A stretch of 64,000 nt of DNA from Fallopia convolvulus (taxonomy: Eukaryota > Streptophyta > Magnoliopsida > Caryophyllales > Polygonaceae): assembly GCA_964016875.1 (NCBI GenBank), contig OZ024722.1, positions 17,924,576 through 17,988,575 of the forward strand, written 5' to 3'. Both the position numbers and the translations under genes were made by a program. The notes beneath the pieces are model-generated. The model did not search any database. It was not told the origin of the DNA and saw only the letters and a program-made list of their open reading frames with translations. Shown here in pieces: positions 32,112 to 42,313 of the stretch (its first letter is position 1; each line of letters opens with the position of its first letter).

Positions 32112-33084
32112 GAGTTCCCCTAGACCTAGGAACTCTTTTCTCTCTTCACCGTCGTCGAGATTAGCTCGGCGCCGGGGACTTTTCACCAACGTTACAATCT
32201 TCACTTGAGTGGCTCTTTCAGCTCTTCTCTCTTACTGTTTGGATTTGATGAATGTGAAAAGTGAGCAGCAAGGTGATTGTTGACGGGTTTAAATAGGTGT
32301 GATGAGAAACCCTTATCCAGTTGAGGTATTTGTCCTAAATACCCTTTTTGCCTTGCTCTCCAAGTCTGATTCCTTAAGGTTGACATGTGACTTTGATTTG
32401 AATTTGAATTGTCAACTCTTGAATCAATCCGGACCGTTGGATGGTTGTCTTCTCTGTGCTGAGGCTCTGATGGTCTAAGATGCCTCTGTGTCCGGAATAA
32501 ACAGGATCCTTGAAAATGCGTTGAGATGTCGCTTTCATGCATGTGCTAGTTCCCATCCAAAGGGAACTCTCGTCTTCTCGGTTCCCTTCTCCTGGGAACT
32601 CTTACTGACTTCTGTGGGATTCATGTTCCTCATGTCCAGTTCCCATAGTGTGGGAACTCTATTCTCTTTTGAGGTTGGTTGCTTTCTTTTCGTCGTTGCA
32701 TTAGTTCCCATGGTGTGGGAACTTGTTACTCTGTTCTTTACTTTGCGACATGCAACCTATTCTATTCCGAGGTTGGTCATTCTCTTTTTCGTCGTTGGAT
32801 TAGTTCCCATGGTGTGGGAACTCGTTGATCTATGCTTTTATGACGTGCAACCTATTAAGCTGGAATACTTGGCAATTGACGTTAGTTCCCATGGTGTTTG
32901 TCATTATTAAAATTGAGGATGTTGTTTTAGTGTTAATGATCGTGAGTTCCTAACACCGACTAAACAGATAATGCAATTCAATGCGTGCAATAGAGAATTT
33001 CATATACTATTCTTAATTAAGCAACTATTAATACAAGAAACTATGACCAACAAACATCATAATTGGATAGATAATGCAATTCAA
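31638..33084. repeat. Tandem duplication (103-bp period), one copy split by a solo LTR
   Basis: The stretch AGAATTTCATATACTATTCT through GATAATGCAATTCAA occurs intact at 32994-33084. It also occurs as 31638-31718 plus 32967-32981, split by the LTR at 31719-32966. Removing the LTR and one GATAA leaves two neighbouring copies. They differ at only a few bases. Confidence 0.85.
31719..32966. repeat. Solo LTR of Sirevirus type, 1248 bp
   Basis: TGTTGGTTCATAGG...CCGACTAAACA with the 5-bp duplication GATAA (31714-31718 and 32967-32971). It aligns with the LTRs at 3181-4171 and 58809-59869: CAGTTCC.TCATAGAGGAACCCCAC, AAACCTCTACCTCC, GGAGGATTTT, and the CACCGTCGTCGAGAT block. It carries a (CT)n tract at about 32063-32106 and at least four palindromic AGTTCCCAT...TGGGAACT units between 32548 and 32822. 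No internal sequence remains, so it formed by recombination between two LTRs. Confidence 0.88.
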
Positions 33085-34658
33085 AGCTTTCTTTCCAAAT
33101 CCTTAGAAGGCGGATCAAATCGCTAGAAATGGCCAAACTCGAGAAAGGCCTCATCGGCGTGAAGGCGCGATTAAGCCAAGGCACGCCAGTGCAGGCATGT
33201 GACATGGCACGCTAGCACCAATGGCCAGTGTCGGCTGTGCTATGGCACGTCTTGCCTTCGATAACGGTGCCTTTCGATGCCTAGCATGTGCCAAGGTCGA
33301 GTCCCATGCGCCAACACCGAGCATTGGAGAGCCTAGCCCTCGATACCACGATTCGCTAACGTCGAGCGCTAGGCGCCGATACTTGGTACGAGCGCCCCTT
33401 GCCTTATCCATGTTTTCCTTTTCCCTTAAACCCTTCGTAAATACTTAGGGCCGATCACATTGTTCGTGCCTCCCGCACACCGCAAGACCGAGTGATACCC
33501 ATAGAAATTCTCACACTTATCATTTACAACTTATACCAAATGGATTGATGAATTTTCACAAATCACCAATACTGACCCGTACCGTAAAAATAAACTTGAC
33601 TCGTGATTCGGACCGTAACCTAGTTTACAAGTTTTACAGGTCGGGTTATGAGTCGGCCTGTTTGACCCATTTGACTGAGACAACCTAACCCTTTTGATAG
33701 GAAAGGCTACAATGGAGACGCCAAGACAGTTCAGATGGGAGACACCGACAATTAGGGGGAGCCTGGGTTGAGTTCTCAGCCAACAACGAGGGGAAGCCTG
33801 GCCGGGCTGAGGTCTCAGTTGGCGAAGACGGAGGTCTCCGCGATGGAGGTAGAGATCTGGAGCCTGAAGGTCTCAGATCCGAAGCTTGGAGATCTCAAAT
33901 CTGGAGCCTGACAAGTGGCAAGAGACTCATCCGACGACGACGAGGGCTCGATGAGTCACAAAGAACGTTGAGCAAAGATGAAGCCATCATTAATAATGCA
34001 TAAATTTCGAAGTTTTCCTTTATACAACGTACGGAGTATAGATTAAACATTAATTCTCTAGTACTATATTTAGCGTAATTATAATCATCATAAATGAGGA
34101 TGAAATCTATACGGGCAAGAACTCAAAGTCAATAGTGAGTAAGAAGTCGACAAGCCCATCTATAATACAGTGTACAATGATGCCAACCCGGCAACACCAC
34201 ATTCCACATGGGGTACCTATGACACTCCCAAGTTGACCAAACATCTCTTTAATTAACTAATACGGAGTAATAAATAAATAAATATTTCATAAACTAGCTC
34301 TTGATTAATAATTATCGATAATTGAGCCTTTTAGTTTGTACTACGGACAATAAATTAAAAGAATAGCACCAAGGTTGTTGCAATGAATGAATGAATGGAA
34401 GGGAGTGCTATATGAACATGCTTGTAGATCGATCGAGTGTATTATACATATAATAGAAATAACATTATAATCGTATATATAATGCACCATAACGAAACTC
34501 ATCTAACATCGTTCGAATTAAGCTCTATGCAAAACAATTTAAAACTCATTTAATTGAATATTTGCACGACTTAAACTTAAATGACGATCTACAATAACAA
34601 ACATATAGCATAGCTCCTACTACTATTAATTATTAACTGTCAAATCTTATAAATTTAA
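33085..34658. other. Non-coding interval, GC-rich then AT-rich
   Basis: 33115-33500 is GC-rich and resembles decayed coding DNA (a minus-strand frame rich in Ala, Arg and Gly), but I recognise no family. 33700-33950 has repeated GGTCTCAGAT and GGAGCCTGA words. The rest is AT-rich with two TACGGAGTA words. No gene can be supported. Confidence 0.4.
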
Positions 34659-35200
34659 TGTGAGCGGGTAAAACAAACATAGTTACCACAATTATTTTCG
34701 CTATTAAAAAGGTATTTCTAAAATTACTGTGCAGTTATTATTATTTTTGTTATTTTCGATATTATAAAATATATGGTGGTTATGCAACTTTATAGAAGAT
34801 TTTATCCTGCAAATATGATAGAATTAAACCCGGAGAAGGTGGGAATATTCCTAGCTTGGGCTTTAAGCAACCCTAGGAAATAATTAAATAAGGCTCTCTG
34901 ATCTCCCTCTTCCATTATAAAGACACATGTGCACATCGGCATATTCAGAAACTCTGGACAGGCTAATATTCGCTTAGCTCGACTGTTCAGGGATTCACCG
35001 CTCTCTTGTTGTACCTCGTCGCTCAAAACGACAATTGCTCTTCTGACTTAGGCATCGGAGGTGGATTAGGGGGTCCCCGCCCCCTGTGTCCATTGTTTTG
35101 CAGGTTTCTAGGTCAAAAGATCGAAGAAGGAGCGGAAGAGGAGGAGTTATTAATTAGTGCATTAAAAACGAATTGAAGGCGAAGTTTTTGTGCACTAACA
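34659..35200 (+). repeat. 5' LTR (542 bp)
   Basis: TGTGAGCGGGTAAAAC to GTGCACTAACA. Compared with the 3' LTR it lacks about 24 bp around CGCCCTAGACGTGTAGGGAG but is otherwise nearly identical, suggesting a fairly recent insertion. A TATA-like CATTATAAA lies near 34914. Confidence 0.85.
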
Positions 35201-35201
35201 A

Positions 35202-36136
35202 ATGGCGTCGTCCGTGGGGAACGAGTATTCGATCCACGCAGTTATGGTGCTGGAATCGATTCGAGAGAATCAAGAAGTCAACTTTGAAGAAACCAGGGCA
35301 TCGTCGCGAAGCGAAACCGCGCGAACCATGCCCGAAGAAACGAAATCGCGAGCGCGGCACTGAAGGCTGCGATCGCGGCGCTATAGACCGCGACCGCGGT
35401 ACTGCACACCGTGATCGCGGGTCGGCGGTCAAGCCGAAATTCGCTCGGAAAACCGTGCCCTAATGGAGATCGATCAGGTTAATTTTGATATTCGCTCGGA
35501 AGATCAGACCTTGGTGCCTGAAAACAACTTGAATCGTGACCCGGCCCCTCTCTCGCTAGTACGGCTATTCATCGCACAGACCGTTTGGGGTCCGAGTCAA
35601 GCGACAGAATCGTCGGTCGTGATACTTCAGGGCCTGAATCATCCGGGTTTGATCAAGCATGGGAATCGGCCATGCGTGTGGCTGAGAACGAAGAAAATCG
35701 AAGAGTTCAAGGGCAAGGCGAACCAGTTCGAGCGACCGCAATCGCCGGACAAAATCGCGACCGCGGCCAGTCAAACCGCGCCCGCGGTCCTGAGAACCGC
35801 GACCGCGGGCCGCGTGTTTCCGAGCCTTCGCTCTCTATTCGCGAGCCAAACCCTGGTTTGGTTAGCCCACGTTTAGAGCAAGGCCAATCTAGCTGTGTCG
35901 GGTCCGATCCCGTGAGAAGTGACAATCGTATCGCCCTATCGTCCGCTCCAAATGGCGGAAATGGGGCATCTACCACCAACGAGAATGAAGAAGAAGATGA
36001 GATTACCCACGCTTTGGCTAACGCTCTAAGAGAGCACGAGAAATACCAAACGAGGTGTGCAGAAGCCGAGTCTCGATTAGAACATGCCCTAGAAGAGGTC
36101 GCCAAGTTAAAACGCTCCTTGGATAAACCGTCGTAG
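35202..36136 (+). pseudogene. Gag N-terminal region, frameshifted, RDRG-rich and coiled coil
   Basis: An ATG at 35202 lies in the PBS region (MASSVGNEYSIHAV) and closes after 53 codons at a TGA. The message continues in two other frames: DRGAIDRDRGTAHRDRG near 35370-35430 and NRDRGQSNRARGPENRDRG near 35750-35810. Then an acidic linker and a coiled coil (EHEKYQTRCAEAESRLEHAL) run to 36136. Arg/Asp/Gly repeats suggest a nucleic-acid-binding, disordered region, which is inferred from composition only. Frame changes may be mutational. Confidence 0.5.
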
Positions 36137-36177
36137 TCCTCAATCGATCAGTTCTGACGGGCCAGGCGATACACAGG

Positions 36178-37449
36178 TTGATTACGATAGCGACAGAAGG
36201 GCTCCAAGGAGCCGGCGAAGAGATCATCGCCACGAGTCACCCCCGCGTAAGAGGTCACGAGCCACGGATCCTCCTCAGCTTGACGAGCCGTCCTCTAGCG
36301 ACTCGGGCGAAGCCGACGACCACAACAATCATCGCGGCCGAAGTTCGCGGTCCCTCGTGCCGCGCTCGCGGCACGAGGGACCGCAATCGCGGTAGGTCAG
36401 ACCGCGGCCGCGGGTCAGACGATCGACGCGGTTCTTCGCACGAGCAGAACGATCGTTATAATCCTTCTGAAAATCCCAAGCCTAATCGTGATCGAGGCCA
36501 GGAAAGCAGGAAGAGACGGCGCAACCAGCGTCGGAATGTTAACCTTGAGAGAATTGAAGGAAGGGCCCGAGCTCTTGAGCGTACCCAGAACATGCTACTT
36601 GATCTTTTAAGAGCGCAAGGCACTACCTTGCAATCGGCTCGAGATCAAGTAGAGCATAAGTTGGCTTTTCTAACATCAACGTCGTTCCATGCAGATATCC
36701 AACGAGCACTACCGCCGTCAAAATTTTGTCCACCATCCTTTGCTCTGTACGACGGAAACACAAATCCTGTAAGCCACATAGCTTCTTACACCCATAAAAT
36801 GGCGTTGTGGGTGTCTGAGGAGGCTATCATGTGCAAGATGTTTCCGAGTAGCCTTGGTAAAGGTCCTTTGAAGTGGTTTCAGAGTCTTAGGCCAGGGTCA
36901 ATCCGGAGTTGGGGACGGTTGGCTTCTATGTTCGTGAAGCGATACATAGCTAACAGTCGAGATGCTGCTTCGCTCGACACACTTTTCGGTCTCAAGCAAG
37001 AGAAGGGGGAAAGCTTGCGTCGCTTCTTCAATCGATTTATGGAATGCTATGCGGAAATTGAAGGGTGCGATCCTAGGACCGCTATCACTGCCTTTAAAAG
37101 AGCGATCTTTGCAGATAGTAAGTTGAGAGAGGAATTTACACTTCATCTTCCCTCCACAATAGTCGAGCTTCAAGAGCGCGTTCATCAATATGTGCGGTTA
37201 GAGGAGGACACTTTCAAGATAAGAGGAAGATCATCCTCTCCTCCTCGTAAAATTCGCCGCCGTGCTGAGAACTTCAAGGGAGAAGGCCAAGTTAGAGCGA
37301 TTTACACCACATTTAGTGTGCCGATCTATCGGATCCTACCTCGCATAAGCATGAAGGCTTTTTCCAATATCCCCCCAAAGAAGAATGTCGTGAAGACGAT
37401 CCACGTAGCAGAAAGTACTGCATGTATCACAGGGTTCAGGGACATATGA
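36178..37449 (+). CDS. Gypsy Gag, retrotrans_gag domain, 423 codons
   Basis: The open frame starts with an Arg-rich stretch containing further RDRNRGRSDRGRGSD repeats. A basic RKRRRNQRR segment and a coiled coil come next. Then the retrotrans_gag domain follows: FCPPSFALYDGNTNPVSHIA, MCKMFPSSLGKGPLKWF, LRPGSIRSWGRLASMFVKRY, and LFGLKQEKGESLRRFFNRFM. This domain builds the capsid. After about 37400 the true frame shifts by one to give a zinc-binding CMYHRVQGHMTEQC at 37419-37460, typical of Gypsy Gag. The ATG at 36178 is probably internal, as the frame upstream is broken. Confidence 0.75.
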   Translation: MITIATEGLQGAGEEIIATSHPRVRGHEPRILLSLTSRPLATRAKPTTTTIIAAEVRGPSCRARGTRDRNRGRSDRGRGSDDRRGSSHEQNDRYNPSENPKPNRDRGQESRKRRRNQRRNVNLERIEGRARALERTQNMLLDLLRAQGTTLQSARDQVEHKLAFLTSTSFHADIQRALPPSKFCPPSFALYDGNTNPVSHIASYTHKMALWVSEEAIMCKMFPSSLGKGPLKWFQSLRPGSIRSWGRLASMFVKRYIANSRDAASLDTLFGLKQEKGESLRRFFNRFMECYAEIEGCDPRTAITAFKRAIFADSKLREEFTLHLPSTIVELQERVHQYVRLEEDTFKIRGRSSSPPRKIRRRAENFKGEGQVRAIYTTFSVPIYRILPRISMKAFSNIPPKKNVVKTIHVAESTACITGFRDI

Positions 37450-38135
37450 CCGAACAATGTGAGTCATTTAAACGGTATCTGGAGAGTCTGGTGGAAAAGG
37501 GGTACTTGTAGGAGTTCATCAAGAAAGATAGGCTTGAGAAAAATGATGAGCCGGGGCAGAAACAGATTGAGGTCATCCAGACAATTTCGGCATCTTACAG
37601 GCATGAAGATGATGAAGCAAGGAGTAACTTCAGGAAATCTTTCCATGAGCTTGAAGTAATGAGAGTTCAACAGGCCGAGCCACGACGACCTCCTTCCCCC
37701 GTGCGTGCGGTGGATGGACTAGTCTTTAGAGACAAGGACCTTGCGACAGTCCAAGTTCCTCATAATGACCCATTGGTTCTAGCAGTCGAGCTAGAAGGGT
37801 TTAAAGTGCGTCGTGCTCTTGTTGATCCAGGAAGTTCGGTTGACATCATGTACTTTGAAGTCTTCAAACTCCTTGGGAAAAACAGCGAAGATTTGATCCC
37901 GGTCAAGATGCAGTTAACTGGACTTGGTGGCTATCCAACATACCCGCTTGGAATGTATAAAACCCAAGTCAGCCTGGCCAAAAAAGTGATGACCGTTGAG
38001 TTTTTGATCGTTGATGTGCCTTCACCCTACAATTTGATCTTGGGGAGGCCTTGGATCCATGGGATTGGAGCGGTACCATCGACCCTCCATCAAATGGTTC
38101 AATTCAGAGATGGAGACGTCATCGTTCGTGTCTAG
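37419..38135 (+). pseudogene. Gag zinc motif and aspartic protease, one internal stop
   Basis: In one frame: CMYHRVQGHMTEQC, a TAG at 37509-37511, a linker rich in Lys and Glu, then from 37659 the protease. Its core reads RRALVDPGSSVDIMY, with hydrophobic flaps LTGLGGYPTYPLGMY and the closing YNLILGRPWIH. The catalytic D-T/S-G triad is D-P-G here (37824-37832), an unusual change that may abolish activity. The protease would cut Gag. The frame ends at 38133-38135, where an autonomous element would go on into RT. Confidence 0.75.
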
Positions 38136-38235
38136 GCGAATCAGCTGGATGCTCGTCTATGCTCCAATGGAAATCGCCCTAAGTCGGAATTTATGCAGAA
38201 AATGGAAGACGAGTTGAAAGCTAAAGACTAGCAAT

Positions 38236-38470
38236 GAAACCGCGATCGCGGGTCTGAGGGCCGCGACCGCGGCGCTCAAGCTGAGCGTAAGACCCCGGGT
38301 CTGGGGCAAAACCGCGGCCGCGGGTCGCCACGCCGCGACCGCAGCACTAAAGACCGCGATCGCGGGTCACCTCGACACGATCGCGGCACTGCAGCTGACA
38401 GCCTCGCTTCACGAGACGAAGATCGTGAGCACGATCACCCGTCTTCCCCTGCGCAGGGATCTCGGGACTA
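38236..38470 (+). repeat. Palindrome-rich RDRG-coding tract in place of RT
   Basis: In the same frame as the protease but beyond three stops, the DNA encodes NRDRGSEGRDRG, NRGRGSPRRDRS, and KDRDRGSPRHDRG. At DNA level this is a series of CCGCGATCGCGG-type palindromes (38240-38400), also found at about 35365-35420, 35755-35815 and 36345-36425. No polymerase sequence is found here or beyond. Confidence 0.7.
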
Positions 38471-38670
38471 GGAGTTTCATATAGACAAGGCACTCTTTTT
38501 CCCACGTGGGTTTTGATGAGGCCCTTAGGTTTTTTCGTTTTTTGCATTCATTCCACTTAGCTTTGTAAGTTCATAACATTCACGTTTATTTATTAATAAA
38601 AGTCGGCCTTTTTGCATTAGCTTGAGTCTTGCATAAAAAATATATAGCGCAACATTAGTTAATCGCACTA

Positions 38671-38820
38671 ATGGATTTTTCATATGCGTGTATGAGAAAG
38701 TTTATGATATTCGCTCATAAATACGAGTTTATGATATTCGCTCATAAAACATATGATATTCGCTCATGTGTATCCGAATTTACAAATATACGAATATACG
38801 AATATACGAAAGCGTTAGGG
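38671..38820. repeat. Short tandem repeats before the 3' LTR
   Basis: TATGATATTCGCTCATAAA occurs three times (from about 38703) and ATACGAAT three times (38795-38812). They lie in the non-coding spacer of the element. No function can be assigned. Confidence 0.7.
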
Positions 38821-38923
38821 GACTTGACATCGACCAATCCACTTGGCCACTCCGATTTGAAACCCTTTGTACCCTACGTCGCCAAACATGGTAAGACATG
38901 TAAGGCGGTGTAGGTGGGGCATT

Positions 38924-39489
38924 TGTGAGCGGGTAAAACAAACATAGTTACCATAGTTATTTTCGCTATTAAAAGGTATTTCTAAAATTACTGCGCAGTT
39001 ATTATTATTTTCGTTATTTTCCATATTATAAAATATATGGTGGTTATGAAACTTTATGGAAGATTCTATCCTGCAAATATGATAGAATTAAACCCGGAGA
39101 AGGTGGGAATATTTCTAGCTTGGGTTTTGAGCAACCCTAGAAAATAATTAAATAAGGCCCCCTGATCTCCCTCTTCCATTATAAATACACGCCCTAGACG
39201 TGTAGGGAGAGACACATGTGCACATCGGCATATTCAGAAACTCTGGACAGGCTAATACTCGCTTAGCTCGACTATTCAGGGATTCACCGCTCTCTTGTTG
39301 TACCTCGTCGCTCAAAACGACAATTGCTCTTCTGACTTAGGCATCGGAGGTGGATTAGGGGGTCCTCGCCCCTTGTGTCCATTGTTTTGCAGGTTTCTAG
39401 GTCAAGAGATCGAAGAAGGAGCGGAAGAGGAGGAGTTATTAATTAGTGCATTAAAGACGAATTGAAGGGGAAGTTTTTGTGCACTAACA
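38924..39489 (+). repeat. 3' LTR (566 bp)
   Basis: Same ends as the 5' LTR. It is preceded by the PPT-like AGGTGGGGCATT and followed by TTTAG. It retains CACGCCCTAGACGTGTAGGG, which is missing from the 5' LTR and is itself an inverted repeat. Confidence 0.85.
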
Positions 39490-39573
39490 TTTAGTTAATA
39501 GATAATGACGTCCGTGATCATTAGATTGCAAGTTCGAATCTCTCTTCATCAATGTAATAGTCATATTTATTTA
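39490..39573 (+). other. tRNA-like remnant between two LTR elements
   Basis: An A-box-like TAGTTAATAGATAATG is followed about 30 bases later by a B-box-like GTTCGAATCTC. There is no full cloverleaf, 3' end or direct repeat. It may be the end of an old SINE or a tRNA relict. Confidence 0.3.
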
Positions 39574-39831
39574 TGCAAAAATTGTCAAGGCAAAAAGGAG
39601 ATAGGAAAATAGAGAGAAAGTAAGAACAATTAATCAGAAAAATAGAGAATATCTTTCCTATTAAGAAAGACACCTCTTATATACTGAAAAATAGAGATTA
39701 GAGTTTCTTATCATCACTATTAAGGCATTATGCTTCTTTAAAGCATTGAGCCTTTATTCCTTAAAGCCCATAATTATTCATTTATCATTTATTTATTTGG
39801 CTTATTAAATCGGGTATAAAAAATCGTTTCT
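39574..39831 (-). repeat. 3' LTR of the short-LTR element
   Basis: TGCAAAAATTGTCAAGGC to AAAATCGTTTC. It is similar to 42314-42788 throughout, with shared words GAGATAGGAAAATAGAGAG, TTATCATCACTATTAAG, and AAAGCCCATAATTATTC. The inner boundary is inferred from where similarity stops. Confidence 0.65.
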
Positions 39832-42313
39832 AAATTGTCCATCCAATGTCACGTATTTGCGTGTGTAAATACTAACATTTGACTATTTTGCGCGAGTAAT
39901 ACACGATTATCATTTCGATCATACTTGTAAAATTCAGATTGCGGAGCTCGTAACTCTTTTGCGTTTTCAGAACTCGTTTATAATCGATTTCCATGTTCGT
40001 TATCAGATACACATTAATAATCACATACGCATTCGTAATCACATTCGTAATTGTTATGTTAGCAAATTAGGTTAGTTTTGCGGGACGGCTTCTCCATTCA
40101 TTCGTAAATGCACAAAGTGTTTGGTTCGTGTACGTCCATTTGAGAGCATTCATTCGTAAATGGTACATCCTCAGAACCATCCAAGCGAAATGGTCCAATG
40201 CAATATTTCGTTTACATCCAAGGGGACCGCTCATCATTTATTCATAAATGATTCAGAGCGTTTTGTTCGTGTATGTCCCGACTTTTTATTTCCAAGGGGA
40301 CACTCATTCATTTATTCGTAAATGATCCAAAGCGTTCATTCGTGTACGTCTCCGCGATACCTGCAAAGAAAAATGCTTTTCACTAACTGTTGTCCTTGCC
40401 TCACTAACATATATATCCTAAGCTCGAGACTTCTAAATACGTCCTACGTTCATGTAAAAAGACATTATAAAGCTACGTATCTAATAAGGCTCTATATGTA
40501 AAATCTCTTCAAATGAGACATGTTCCAGGTTCACGAGACGTCTTTTCCGTCTAGATCCTTTAGCTTCTATCGGCCGCGTCTTTACCCACTTCACGGACCC
40601 TTCATGTTCTTTCTCTTGCTTCGTGTTCGCACTCAGTTTTGATCCACTTCGAGCAAGACTCTGGATTTCATTCCTGAAGATGGGTTGTTTTCGTTTTCTT
40701 GCCTTTCTAACGCCTCTAGAATCGTCTCGATTTGGCAACCATGACTTCTAAACGAGCTCCTGCAAGGCAGCAACGCTATGTTGTGGCAGGAACGTGGATG
40801 CTCGGCTTGATTTGTGATTTTGGCCTTGTTTGAGTGCGTTTGTGATTTTGATGCCAAAAGATGAAGTATAGATGATTTCCTCAGCTTTCCATCCATATAA
40901 GGCTCATAATTTTTCAATTTCTGTAACTCCTTGAATATGCGTCCAAACTCGGCTCTTGTATGTATCACTCTTCCATGCAACAAACTTGAGATGCCTTTTC
41001 ACCCTCTTTCTTGGTGGTTTCTGAGTTGGTGTTTGGAGATAATTTGTATTTTGTCTCGTCAGCTTTGTAGTGATATGTGGATTGTCTTATTCCAAAAATT
41101 TTAGCACTCGAACGGTTGGTCAAAATTCTGCTCAGCAATTCTTCAGGCAAAACACACATCAGCCTCTTGAGGCGCAATTTCATCACTTAGGACGACTTTC
41201 CTGGCCTAGTGTGTAAACGAAAAGCGAAGTATACTTGATCTTCTTTCCGATACCTCTTGAATCATCTCGGTCTAATAGTCGTGGCTCTCGAACGAGGTGT
41301 TGCAAGATCATTAGATTATGCATCGACTCTTAGGGATGACGAAGTTGCTTGCTTTTTTATCCCAGCTTTGCTACCCTGAACATCCTCGTCATGTCGTTTG
41401 GTGTCTTGATCCATGAACCGCTCTCAACTAGGGTTAACTTGTTTGGATTTGCGAATATGCCCCTACATCCTTTCCAAGGTTGCTTTAAACGACAGACCTC
41501 CTCGCATGACTTTGCCAACTCCCGTTCTTGATCTCGTTCTTTTGCCCCACTCGTGGTCTTTGCCTTATCTCCCTCTTCCAAGATTGTTTCCGCTATCACC
41601 TTCGTGCGATGTTCTCAACTTTCTGTGTCCCTCTGTCGTCGATCATTTGTTTGGAAAAGTTGTCAGATCCATGTTAGCACTAGCAAACGTCCCTGTTGTC
41701 TGCCTTTGATTCTGATCCTCGACAATGTCTTCGCGATGGGATTTGGCCTAGTGTTGATCGCAACTCTACTGAGGGGTTTGCTCCTGATATCGTTCCTTCG
41801 TCCTGCGTGTGGCCTCTTGCTTGTCTTCCAAATCCTCTGTTGTTCGAGTCGGGGTTCTTTAACGGGCTCGGGCTAGATCGCGGATGGCTTCGAGCGGACA
41901 TGGTGGGTCACGGATGGATTCAAGTGTACATGGTAGGTCAAAGATGGCTTCGAGCGAACACGTATATTGAAGGGGATCGGTTCGGGTGGTTCGGATCAGA
42001 TGAGGCTCCCTTAGATCGGACGAGTCTTTGGATCGGGCTCGCTTCCTCGAACGCGGTTGGCTAGCAGTTCTGTTCGTGACTTCGTATGATCTCAACTTTG
42101 TCGCGACTTCGAACATATTGGAATAGTGACTGATGCGAGTGTTGGGCTTCGATCTCAAACGGTTCGTACACAACTGCGTGGATTCGGCTCCTCGGGTAGG
42201 GCTCGCGGATGGCTTCGATTGAGTCGGTCTTGAACGCGGGCGGTTCAACAACTTCAATTCGCGTGGTGAGCACGGATTGACCTTCTCTTCCCATAGATGG
42301 CACCAAATATTTT
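39832..42313 (-). other. Interior of the short-LTR element, no recognised protein
   Basis: Minus-strand frames at 40481-41186, 41357-41599 and 41859-42306 overlap and change frame. They are rich in Arg, Lys, Glu and Ser. None shows a Gag, protease or polymerase motif. A 33-bp tandem unit (ATGGCTTCGAGCG.ACA.GG) is repeated about three times at 41884-41960. TTCATTCGTAAATG-like words recur four times at 40095-40325, close to the 3' LTR. Confidence 0.5.

Larger units (their letters stand above)
34659..39489 (+). mobile_element. Non-autonomous Gypsy element with gag and protease, 4.83 kb
   Basis: LTRs at 34659-35200 and 38924-39489 flank about 3.7 kb. Flanks TTTAA and TTTAG may be a duplication with one change. 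A PBS-like TGGCGTCGTCCGTGGGGA starts two bases inside the 5' LTR. A purine-rich AGGTGGGGCATT abuts the 3' LTR. Gag and an aspartic protease are present, but RT, RNase H and integrase are absent. Where they should be, there is a short RDRG-coding, palindrome-rich stretch. It is of TR-GAG type with an added protease. Confidence 0.8.
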
